Source of the DNA: Streptomyces sp. NBC_01497
Lineage (GTDB): Bacteria > Actinomycetota > Actinomycetes > Streptomycetales > Streptomycetaceae
Direction of reading: 5' to 3'
DNA: 64,000 bases
Assembly (NCBI RefSeq): GCF_036250695.1
Contig: NZ_CP109427.1
Coordinates: 3,596,001 to 3,660,000, forward strand
Below, piece after piece: positions 50,032 through 57,592 of this stretch. Position 1 is the stretch's first letter. Every line of letters begins with the position of its first letter. Below the pieces are notes generated by a model, which was not told the origin of the DNA, did no database searches, and saw only the letters and a list, made by a program, of their open reading frames with translations. The translations under genes and the position numbers were made by a program.

Positions 50032-50829
50032 TCAGAGGGAACCGCCGCGGACGAAGGCCGTCCGCAGCCGGTACCGGTCTCCCCGGTAGGTGATCGTGGT
50101 GACGAGGACGGTCCGGCCGCCCGCGTCCGCCATCGTCTGCTGCATCACGAGGACCGGGTCGCCTGGCCCCAGCCCGAGGTGCTCCGCCAGGTCCTCGGGA
50201 CAGCCGCGCGCCTCGATCATCGACTCGGCGTTGACCGGTTCGCAGCCCGCCGCCGTCAGCTCGGCGAGCATCGAGGAGCGGGAGAAGTCGGTCTCCGTCA
50301 GGTGCGGCGCGAGGCCCAGTACCACCCGCGACGCGTCGATGCCGATGGGCAGGCCGTCCAGCAGCCTGACCCGGTCGAGGCGGAACAGTTCGGTGCCCGC
50401 GGCGACCCCGAACTCGTCGGCCTCGTCCAGGCTCGCGGGCCCGGTGGCCGAGCGCAGCACGCGCGACGAAGGGACCAGCCCCTTGCGGCGCGCCGTCTCC
50501 GTGAACGACTCCAGGGAGTTGGGCCACTCGCGGTCGGCGCGCTCGGCCCCGGCCGCGCGGTCCTGGCGTGCCGATTCGCCCGCCGCGTACCAGCCGCGTC
50601 CGTGCGAGTTGCGCAGTACGCCCTGCTCGCCGAGGTGCGTCAGGGCGCGGCGCAGGGTGACCCGGCTGATGTCGAGCTGGGCGCACAGCTCCCGCTCGGC
50701 GGGCAGCCTGCGGCCGGGTGGCAGCGTGCCGTCCGCGACGCGCTGCTCGATGACGGCGGCGGCCTGCACCCACAGGGGTTCGTGGTGGTCCACGGTGAGG
50801 GGCGCCGTGCCTTCGGGCGTCGTGTTCAC
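50032..50829 (-). CDS. GntR-family (HutC subfamily) transcriptional regulator
   Basis: A 265-residue regulator. The winged helix-turn-helix is EPLWVQAAAVIEQRVADG with PPGRRLPAERELCAQLDISR and the following TLRRALTHLGEQGVLR. The C-terminal chorismate-lyase-fold effector domain (about residues 100-260) has FRLDRVRLLDGLPIGIDAS and MQQTMADAGGRTVLVTTITY. HutC-type regulators of this kind sense sugar phosphates or amino-sugar phosphates (as DasR and NagR do). The GTG at 50829 has AAGGAAC nine bases upstream. It sits between the importer/ThuA genes and the SIS/kinase genes, all in one direction, so it likely controls both groups. Confidence 0.92.
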   Translation of the reverse strand: MNTTPEGTAPLTVDHHEPLWVQAAAVIEQRVADGTLPPGRRLPAERELCAQLDISRVTLRRALTHLGEQGVLRNSHGRGWYAAGESARQDRAAGAERADREWPNSLESFTETARRKGLVPSSRVLRSATGPASLDEADEFGVAAGTELFRLDRVRLLDGLPIGIDASRVVLGLAPHLTETDFSRSSMLAELTAAGCEPVNAESMIEARGCPEDLAEHLGLGPGDPVLVMQQTMADAGGRTVLVTTITYRGDRYRLRTAFVRGGSL

Positions 50830-50913
50830 CGCTGACCGTTCCTTCCCTGCCGCCGTCGGCGCCGTCGTGCCGCGCCACGGTCCATTTTTCCACCACGCGC
50901 GCACCCGTGGGGC

Positions 50914-51891
50914 TCAGTCACGGTGATCCCCGGCCAGCCGGTCGAACGCGGCGTCGACGTCCTTGTTGACGCGCCGGCGCGCCGGGTCGGCCCCGTACCA
51001 CCGGAGTATCTCATCGGCGCCGCGCGCGAACGGGACGGCGGCGGGCAGGCCGGGGGCGAGGCGGTGCAGCTTGCTGTTGTCGTACACAAGGGAGTGCCGG
51101 AAGTCCTCGGTCAGTACGGGCCCCATCCAGGCGATCTCGCGTCCGATGTCCTCACTCGAACGGTGGACGAGCAGCGGCTCGACACCGGCGGCGCGGGCCA
51201 AGGCGATGTGGATGGCGTCCCAGGTCATCGGGGTGTCGTGGGTGATGTGCAAGGACTCGCCGGTGAGGCGGTCGTCGCCGAGGACCGCGCACAGGGCGCG
51301 CGCGAAGTCGCGTGCGTGCAGGAGGTTCCACAGCGAGGTGCCGTCACCGTGCACGACGACGGGCAGGCCGCGCCGCCAGCGGTCGACGACGGTCCATCCG
51401 GCGAGTACGGGCACCACGCTCTCGTCGTAGACGTGCGCGGCGCGCACGATCGTGGCCGGGAAGCCGTCCCGGTACGCGGCCTCGACGGCGACCTCGCACT
51501 CCAGTTTCAGCCGGGGGTAGTCGAAGTCACCGGCGCGGCGGGCGGACGACTCGTCGAGAGGCAGCCGGGGCGCGGGGCGCGCGTAGACGGAACCGGTGGA
51601 GATGAACACGTACTGTCCGACGCGACCGGTGAAGCGGGCCACGTCGGCGGCGACATGGTCGGGGTGGTAGCCGATGAAGTTGACGGCCACGTCGAACGTC
51701 TCGTCGCCGAGCACGGCACGCACGGCCGCGTCGTCGCGCAGGTCGGCGTGGAGGACCTGGACACCGTCGGGCACCGGGCGGCCGGTGGCGGTGCCCCGGA
51801 CGAGGACCGTCACCTCCGCGTCGGTGGCGACGAGTTCGCGCACGACGGCGGCGGAGATCACCCCGGTACCGCCGAGCAGGAGTACACGCAT
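50914..51891 (-). CDS. NAD-dependent epimerase/dehydratase family protein
   Basis: A 325-residue extended-SDR protein. The cofactor motif is VLLLGGTGVISAAVVRELVA (GGTGxIS rather than the usual GxxGxxG), with DLRDDAAVRAVLGD. The SYK-type residues may be in FISTGSVYAR and DYPRLKLECEVAVE. No classical YxxxK is seen in its usual place, but the YPRLK stretch is close. In family terms these act on nucleotide sugars or free sugars. It starts 5 bp after the TIM-barrel gene and is co-translated. Its job may be epimerisation or dehydration of a keto-sugar formed in the pathway. Confidence 0.82.
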   Translation of the reverse strand: MRVLLLGGTGVISAAVVRELVATDAEVTVLVRGTATGRPVPDGVQVLHADLRDDAAVRAVLGDETFDVAVNFIGYHPDHVAADVARFTGRVGQYVFISTGSVYARPAPRLPLDESSARRAGDFDYPRLKLECEVAVEAAYRDGFPATIVRAAHVYDESVVPVLAGWTVVDRWRRGLPVVVHGDGTSLWNLLHARDFARALCAVLGDDRLTGESLHITHDTPMTWDAIHIALARAAGVEPLLVHRSSEDIGREIAWMGPVLTEDFRHSLVYDNSKLHRLAPGLPAAVPFARGADEILRWYGADPARRRVNKDVDAAFDRLAGDHRD

Positions 51892-51896
51892 GGGGA

Positions 51897-52703
51897 TCAC
51901 ACCTCTCCTCGGGCAAGGCCCCGGCCGACGAGATGGTCGTAGGCGCGGCCGAGCAGGTCGTACATGTCGTGGTGCGAGCGGTCCATCTCCACGATGTTCC
52001 AGCGCACGTGGGGGTTGGCGCGGGCGGCGGCGTCGACGTCGACGACGCCTTCGCCGAAGGGCACCATGTAGTCGCCCATGCCGAGCGCGGGCCCGTCCTT
52101 CAGGTGGACGGACTCCAGGCGCGCGCCGAGACCGGCGGCGACGGCTGCCGGGTCCGCGCCGCCGGTGTGCGCCCAGTAGGTGTCGAGTTCGATCCTGACG
52201 GCCGGGTCGAGCGCTTCGAGCAGCACGTCGTAGGCCGTCCTGCCGTCGAACACGGCCCGGAACTCGGCGAAGTGGTTGTGGTAGGAGACGCGCAGGGACC
52301 GCGCGGCGGCGTTCGCGGCGCCTTCGTTGACGCGTTCCAGGCCGCGCAGCATGGTGGCGCGGTCGGTGAACTCCTCGGGTTCCAGGCTCCATACGAGGGT
52401 GTCGGCGCCCGCCTCCTCGTAGGTGTCGAGGATGGCGTCGGCGTCCTTGCCCGCGGGGAACGGCGCGTGCGCACTGCACAGGACCAGCCCGAGGGCGGCG
52501 AGCCGGTCGCGGACCGCGCCGGGGGCGTGCCCGTAGAGGCTGATGGTCTCGACGGCCGGGTAGCCGAGCGCGGCCACCTTCGCAAGGACGCCGAACAGGT
52601 CCCGGGACGCCTCGTCATGCAGCGACCACAGCTGGGCCGCGATCGGCGGCGGGGACGCGGGTGCGGACGCCGGTGTCGGTGTCGGTGTCGGTGAGGGGGT
52701 CAT
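51897..52703 (-). CDS. Sugar phosphate isomerase/epimerase-like TIM-barrel protein
   Basis: A 268-residue xylose-isomerase-like TIM barrel. Metal ligands are expected in SYHNHFAEF, ELDTYWAHTGG and SVHLKDG, which are the His/Asp/Glu positions of the family. The first residues contain a Thr-Pro run encoded by a hexanucleotide repeat (near 52670-52694). The ATG has GAGGAGGG upstream and overlaps the stop of the ThuA gene by 4 bases. Proteins of this group occur beside ThuA and oxidoreductase genes in keto-sugar catabolic loci. The likely role is isomerisation of a sugar or keto-sugar. Confidence 0.88.
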   Translation of the reverse strand: MTPSPTPTPTPASAPASPPPIAAQLWSLHDEASRDLFGVLAKVAALGYPAVETISLYGHAPGAVRDRLAALGLVLCSAHAPFPAGKDADAILDTYEEAGADTLVWSLEPEEFTDRATMLRGLERVNEGAANAAARSLRVSYHNHFAEFRAVFDGRTAYDVLLEALDPAVRIELDTYWAHTGGADPAAVAAGLGARLESVHLKDGPALGMGDYMVPFGEGVVDVDAAARANPHVRWNIVEMDRSHHDMYDLLGRAYDHLVGRGLARGEV

Positions 52704-53509
52704 GTGCCTTCGCCCTCCTCGTGGGACGGTGTCGCGGCCGCCGCCGGACGAACGGGTGCAGTGGCGCGCGCCGTCGGCGAGCCGATCGTCCGGGCGTTGC
52801 CCAGCGGCCACCGCGTCGACCAGCTGTCCACCTCGCTCTCGTCGTCAAGGCCCGCCGCCCACAGCACGGCCTGGCGCACGAGCTGCCGGAAACCGGGGTT
52901 GCCCCAGGCGCGCGGGTCGTGGCCGAGGGCGCTGTAGACGACTCGGCCCGCGCCGTGCTCGCGCACGTAGACGAGGGGTTCCGTGCTGCCGTCGGCACGC
53001 TCCCGCTCGGCGAGGACACGGACGTCGTCGGCGTACTGAAGGACGTAGAACTCGTCGTCGATGGCGAAGTCGTCGAGGTGCCGGGTCACCGGATGGGCGG
53101 CCGTGACGCGGACGTCGAAGCGGCCCTCCGAGCCGTTCGCGCCGTGCGAGAGGTACCGGGAACCGATCAGCCGGTGCGCCGCCGCGTCCGCGTCCAGGCC
53201 GCCGGGGCCGAACCCGAACAGGTTGCTGGCGTGCAGGGCCACGACGCCCTTGCCCGCCGCCACCAGGTCGGACAGCGCCCGCTGCTGCGCCGGTGCGAAC
53301 GTCGTCGACGAGCGGTAGAGCACGTACACGTCGGCCTCGGCGGTCGCGGGCAGCGGGTCGGTGAAACGGTCCACGCCCACCGCCCGTCCGGCCGGCACGC
53401 CCGCCTCCAGGACGATCTCCTGGAGCGCCAGGGCGGCGCCGATCAGGTCGTGGTGGAGGTCGGTGCCCTCCACCACGACCAGGGCCGAGGCTGAGCCTCG
53501 CAGTTTCAT
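52700..53509 (-). CDS. ThuA-family protein
   Basis: A 269-residue class-I-glutamine-amidotransferase-like fold protein of the trehalose-utilization ThuA group. It shows YVLYRSSTTFAPAQQRALSD, the VALHASNLFGFG nucleophile-elbow-like turn (His-Ala-Ser, no Cys) and the C-terminal VREHGAGRVVYSALGHDPRA. ThuA proteins are needed in 3-keto-disaccharide routes of rhizobia, but their reaction is not established. It follows the solute-binding protein by 97 bp and overlaps the isomerase gene by 4. The Pro/Ala-rich tail after about residue 240 is dispensable-looking. Confidence 0.87.
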   Translation of the reverse strand: MKLRGSASALVVVEGTDLHHDLIGAALALQEIVLEAGVPAGRAVGVDRFTDPLPATAEADVYVLYRSSTTFAPAQQRALSDLVAAGKGVVALHASNLFGFGPGGLDADAAAHRLIGSRYLSHGANGSEGRFDVRVTAAHPVTRHLDDFAIDDEFYVLQYADDVRVLAERERADGSTEPLVYVREHGAGRVVYSALGHDPRAWGNPGFRQLVRQAVLWAAGLDDESEVDSWSTRWPLGNARTIGSPTARATAPVRPAAAATPSHEEGEGT

Positions 53510-53606
53510 CGGGGTCCTCTCGGTCCTCTTGTGCGCGCGGCGGCCGGCACGTCGCCAGGGAGCCGGCCGGGCCGCGCGCGGCACGTTCGTAAAACGGGTC
53601 GTCCCG

Positions 53607-55286
53607 TCATGACTTCTTCGCGGACTCCGCGTACTCGCGCGCCATCTGGTCACCGCCGCCCTGTTTCCAGGTGCGCACGGCGTCCTTGAGGGACGACGCG
53701 GGCGCGCGGCCGAACACCACGGCTTTCATGGCGTCGTTCATGTGCTGGCTGAGCGAGGCGCCCTTGGTGTCGTACGTCGGCGAGTACAGGTGCACGGCCG
53801 GGTCCTTCAGGAACATCGGCGCGACCTTCGTCTGCCAGTCCCAGTTGAGCTTGTCGCCGCCGGGGGTGCCCTGCGGATAGCACAGGACCTGCGGGCCGCC
53901 GACGGTGAACTGGATACTGAGGTCCATCTCGCGCTGCCCGCGGGTGCTGACGACGGGCGTGCCGCTCCGGACGGTGTAGTCGGGGCCCTTCTGCCCGTAG
54001 TTGATGACGAGCGACTCGTAGCTGCCGAACGGCGCGGACAGGTAGTCCATGGCGCGCAGGAACCGCTCGACGCGGGCCTTCGGCGCGTCCTTCTTGATCA
54101 TGGTGACCGCGTAGGCGCCGGAGTTCTCCCAGTACAGCGGCTTGCCGCCGTCCTTCTCGAACGGCACCATCATCCCGAATTCGAGGTCGTGGTCGTCGGC
54201 GACGACGCCGTAGGCGCGGTTGCCCTCCTCCATGAGGACGAGCTTGCCCGCACGGAAGAGCGCGTCGTGCTGCGTCTTGCTCATGGTCGGCGCGTCCGGG
54301 TGGAAGTACCCCGCCTTGAACAGCTTCGCGATCGCGTCCATGGACGGGATGAACTGCTCGTGCTCGAAGTACGCGACGAACGAGCCGTCGCTCCTCTTCG
54401 TCCACTTGTTGGGGACGCCGAACATCATCATCAGGGTGTTGGCGAGCGGCACCCCGCTGTCCGTGCCGCCGAAGGCGTAGACACCCGCGCGGTGGTCGGT
54501 GACGGCCTTCGCGAGGGCCGTGAACTCCGCCAGGTTCTTCGGCTGCGCGTCGGCGCCCGCCTTCGCGATCACATCGGTCTTGGTGTAGATCAGCGTCTGG
54601 AATATCGGGTCGGAGCGCGGCACACCGTAGATGCGCCCGTCGAAGTAGGCGTTGGCCCAGCCGCTCTCCTGGATGCCCGCGAGGTTCGGGTACTTCTTCA
54701 CCGCGTCGCCCGCGAGGTGCTCGCTCAGGTCGGTGAACTCGCTCTCGACGAGCTGCGGGAGCCGGGACAGCTGCACGTACATGGGCACGGACACGACCTC
54801 GGGCAGGTCGTTGCCGGCGACCAGGGCCGGGAACTTCGTCTGGAAGTCGCCCGAGGGGATGAGCGTGCCCTTGATGTTGAGCTTCATCTCCTTGTTCAGG
54901 AGCTGCCAGTACGCGTTGCCCGAGACGGGCGGCGCGGGCTGGCCGTACGTCATCGCGAGGAACTCGAAGTCCTTGCCGTCGCCGACCTCGGTGTGCACAC
55001 TGCGCTTGCCGTCCAGCGGGAACGACGCGTAGACGTCCATCACACCGGTCGGGGTGCCCGCGTAGGTGGGCTTCGGCGCGTTCGGCCGTACGTACGTCGG
55101 CATGGCGGCGGACTTGCCGGTGCCCGGGGCGCCACCGCCGCCGCCACCGGCGGAGCCGCCGTCGCCGCAGGCGGTGAGGGAGGACAGGGCACCGCCGCTG
55201 ACGGCCGCGATGGCCGCGCCCTTGAACAGGCTGCGCCGGCTGAGCTGGGGGAGCTTTGGAAGGTGCGGAAGCTGGGACTGAGTCAT
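53607..55286 (-). CDS. Carbohydrate ABC transporter, extracellular solute-binding lipoprotein
   Basis: A 559-residue binding protein. A Tat-type signal with lipobox is at the start (SRRSLFKGAAIAAVSGGA then LSSLTAC, lipid-modified Cys near residue 40), followed by a Gly-rich linker. The ligand domain has YWQLLNKEMKLNIKGTLIP, NDLPEVVSVPM and YGVPRSDPIFQTLIYTKTDV. Its length is greater than typical oligosaccharide binding proteins and resembles the LipO/YtcQ group. It is encoded downstream of its two permeases. There is no ATPase gene in the locus, as expected where MsiK serves several importers. Confidence 0.9.
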   Translation of the reverse strand: MTQSQLPHLPKLPQLSRRSLFKGAAIAAVSGGALSSLTACGDGGSAGGGGGGAPGTGKSAAMPTYVRPNAPKPTYAGTPTGVMDVYASFPLDGKRSVHTEVGDGKDFEFLAMTYGQPAPPVSGNAYWQLLNKEMKLNIKGTLIPSGDFQTKFPALVAGNDLPEVVSVPMYVQLSRLPQLVESEFTDLSEHLAGDAVKKYPNLAGIQESGWANAYFDGRIYGVPRSDPIFQTLIYTKTDVIAKAGADAQPKNLAEFTALAKAVTDHRAGVYAFGGTDSGVPLANTLMMMFGVPNKWTKRSDGSFVAYFEHEQFIPSMDAIAKLFKAGYFHPDAPTMSKTQHDALFRAGKLVLMEEGNRAYGVVADDHDLEFGMMVPFEKDGGKPLYWENSGAYAVTMIKKDAPKARVERFLRAMDYLSAPFGSYESLVINYGQKGPDYTVRSGTPVVSTRGQREMDLSIQFTVGGPQVLCYPQGTPGGDKLNWDWQTKVAPMFLKDPAVHLYSPTYDTKGASLSQHMNDAMKAVVFGRAPASSLKDAVRTWKQGGGDQMAREYAESAKKS

Positions 55287-55321
55287 GTCACTCCGTGAAG
55301 GAGGGGGCTGAACGCGCGGGT

Positions 55322-56218
55322 TCAGCCCTTGATGGCCCCGGTGAGCATCCCCTTGGACATGTGCTTGGAGAGGAAGGGGTACGCGCACAGGATCGGGATG
55401 GTGGCGATGACGACGAGCGCCATCTGGACGGACTGGGCGGGCACAGTCGCCTGTCCGGGCAGGGTGCTGGAGGTGGTGGTGACACTGTTCTGGAGGACGA
55501 ACGAGCGCATCACCAGCTGGAGGGGCCACTTGCTGGTGTCGTTGAGGTACAGCAGCGGGCCGAAGTAGTTGTTCCAGTACCCCACCGCGATGAACAGGCC
55601 GACGACGGCGATGACGGCCTTCGACAGCGGGAGCGCCACGGAGAAGAAGATCCGCCACTCCCCCGCGCCGTCGATGCGGGCCGCGTCGAAGAGTTCCCGC
55701 GGGATGTTCTGGATGAAGCCGCGCACGATGACGATGTTGAACGCGCTGACTGCCGTAGGGATGATCAACGCCCAGTAGCTGTTGAGGAGATGGGTCTGCT
55801 TGACCATCAGGTACACGGGGATGATGCCGGGCGCGAACAGCAGGGTGATCAGGACGTAGCCAAGCAGTCCGCGCTGGAAGAGGCTGCCGCGCCGGCTCAG
55901 CCCGTACGCGGCCAGCACGGTGCACAGCAGACTGAAGGCGGTGCCGACGACCGTGACCAGCAGACTGATCACGAGGGAGCGGCCCACCTGGGTGCCGTCG
56001 AAGACCTCGCGGTACGCGGCGAACGACACCGAGTCGGGCCACAGCACGTAGCCGCCGTTGGCGTTGATCTGCCGGTTGGTGGCGAGGCTGGTGGAGACGA
56101 CTGTCAGGAACGGGAAGATCACCACGGCGCATATCAGGACAAGCGCCAGGCCCCTGAGGGCGACGGCGACCGGCTTGGGCTTGCCGAGCCACGCCGGCCT
56201 GCCGTAACTGCTGCTCAT
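55322..56218 (-). CDS. Carbohydrate ABC transporter permease (second subunit, LplC/YcjP-like)
   Basis: A 298-residue inner-membrane permease with six transmembrane helices. The EAA-type coupling loop is near NIPRELFDAARIDGAGEWRI. Its ATG overlaps the stop of the first permease by 4 bases, and the binding-protein gene begins 35 bp after its own stop. Together they form a sugar importer that probably borrows its ATPase. Confidence 0.93.
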   Translation of the reverse strand: MSSSYGRPAWLGKPKPVAVALRGLALVLICAVVIFPFLTVVSTSLATNRQINANGGYVLWPDSVSFAAYREVFDGTQVGRSLVISLLVTVVGTAFSLLCTVLAAYGLSRRGSLFQRGLLGYVLITLLFAPGIIPVYLMVKQTHLLNSYWALIIPTAVSAFNIVIVRGFIQNIPRELFDAARIDGAGEWRIFFSVALPLSKAVIAVVGLFIAVGYWNNYFGPLLYLNDTSKWPLQLVMRSFVLQNSVTTTSSTLPGQATVPAQSVQMALVVIATIPILCAYPFLSKHMSKGMLTGAIKG

Positions 56219-57231
56219 CGCTGGTAGATCCCTTCCTCGCCGAGGCGGTGGGCCAGCTTGTTCGCGGCGAGTACGAGCAGCAGGCTGACGACGCCCTTCA
56301 GGAGGCCCGCGGCCGTGGCCACGCCCCAGTTCCCGTCCACCACGCCGTTGAAGTACACGTAGGTGTCGAGGACTTCGGCGGCGCCCGGACCGACCGCGTC
56401 GCGCTGGAGGAGGATCTGCTCGAAGCCGACGGTGAGCGAGTCGCCGAGGCGCAGGATGAGCATCAGGACGATGATCGGGCGCATGCCGGGCAGGGTGACG
56501 TGCCAGAACCTGCCCCAGGCGCCGGCCCCGTCCACGGTCGCCGACTCGTAGAGCTGGTTGTCGATGGCGGCGATGGCGGCCAGGAAGATGATCGTGCCCC
56601 AGCCGGCGTCCTTCCAGATGCCCTGCGCGGTGAGCAGCAGCTTGAAGGTGGAGGGGTCCGACATGATGTCGAGCCCCTTGTGGCCGTGGGTCGCGAGGAT
56701 CCGGCTGATCACCCCGCCGCCGCCGAGGACCTGCTGGAACAGCGCGACGATGATGACCCAGGACAGGAAGTGCGGCAGGTAGATGACCGACTGCGCGAAC
56801 TTCTTCGCCATCGGCATGGCCACCGCGTTGAACAGCACGGCCAGCAGGATCGGGACGGGGAAGAAGAGGACGAGCTGGAGGAAGGTGATCTGGAAGGTGT
56901 TGGACAGTGCCGACCAGAACGCGGAGTCCTCGAAGAGCGCGGAGAAGTTGTCCCAGCCGACCCATTCGGAGTGGGTGAAGCCGAGGAACGGCACGTAGTC
57001 CATCCACGCGACGACGCTGCCGAGCAGCGGCACATAGGTGAACAGCAGCAGGACGATGGCCGCGGGGGCGGTCATGAACAGCAGGGGCGAGTCCTGGCGC
57101 AGCCGGGTCAGCAGTGATGTCGCCCGGCGCAGGGGCGGTTCGTGGGTCGCGGGTGCGTCCGGGGGCTTCGGGGAGCGGCGGCCACCCCCGAGTGATCTCA
57201 GAGCCCGGGGCAGCGCTTGGTTGACAGCCAT
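56215..57231 (-). CDS. Carbohydrate ABC transporter permease (first subunit, LplB/YteP-like)
   Basis: A 338-residue permease with six transmembrane helices and a longer cytoplasmic N-terminus rich in Pro and Arg. The EAA loop is near ATVDGAGAWGRFWHVTLPG, followed by MRPIIVLMLILRLGDSLTVG. The ATG at 57231 (GAGAGG six bases upstream) is chosen over a GTG two codons earlier. It is the first gene of the importer operon and divergent from the GH9 gene, with a 361-bp regulatory gap. Confidence 0.93.
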   Translation of the reverse strand: MAVNQALPRALRSLGGGRRSPKPPDAPATHEPPLRRATSLLTRLRQDSPLLFMTAPAAIVLLLFTYVPLLGSVVAWMDYVPFLGFTHSEWVGWDNFSALFEDSAFWSALSNTFQITFLQLVLFFPVPILLAVLFNAVAMPMAKKFAQSVIYLPHFLSWVIIVALFQQVLGGGGVISRILATHGHKGLDIMSDPSTFKLLLTAQGIWKDAGWGTIIFLAAIAAIDNQLYESATVDGAGAWGRFWHVTLPGMRPIIVLMLILRLGDSLTVGFEQILLQRDAVGPGAAEVLDTYVYFNGVVDGNWGVATAAGLLKGVVSLLLVLAANKLAHRLGEEGIYQR

Positions 57232-57496
57232 GCGCACCTCTCATCGCGTCTCGTCGCGTCACGGCGCGCCGGACTGATCAGATACCAAAGAATGCAGGGA
57301 ACGTACCAGTTGAACCAAAGCAATACAACAAGTAACCTCGCTGCAATCCGCAGCACACCGCGCGAGCCCGACACCGGCTCTCTCGACAGCCCAACTGGTC
57401 CTGCACAGAGCCTTGATGAAGTCGCAAAACCCCCGCTATGGAGCTGTTCCGTGCCTCCCTGGAGCGAGCCGCGAAGACCCGGGCGAGCAACCACGA

Positions 57497-57526
57497 GCGA
57501 CTTCGGGCGACTTCGAGCGACTTCGA
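57497..57526. repeat. 10-bp tandem repeat GCGACTTCGA
   Basis: Three contiguous copies of GCGACTTCG[AG] lie in the 361-bp gap between the importer operon and the GH9 gene. One helical turn per copy could matter for regulator binding, but the array may be only slippage. Confidence 0.7.
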
Positions 57527-57542
57527 GCGAACACGACGGACT

Positions 57543-57568
57543 GTCTACACCAGACCACGTAAGACCAC
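57543..57568. promoter_or_regulatory. Possible GntR half-site array before the GH9 gene
   Basis: GTCT-ACACC-AGAC (57543-57555) is an inverted repeat, and AGACCAC is repeated 10 bp apart (57552 and 57562). AGACCA-type half-sites occur in operators of HutC/DasR-like regulators. It lies 25-50 bp before the GH9 start. The rest of the gap (57232-57496) is relatively AT-rich, with a direct repeat of ACCAAAG at 57284 and 57314. Confidence 0.35.
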
Positions 57569-57592
57569 TTTGTCTCCGGAGGAGTCCCGACG

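Noticed and set aside
52670..52694. A GTGTCG-type hexanucleotide repeat as a regulatory element
   Set aside because: It encodes the Thr-Pro run at the start of the TIM-barrel isomerase and is explained by coding sequence.
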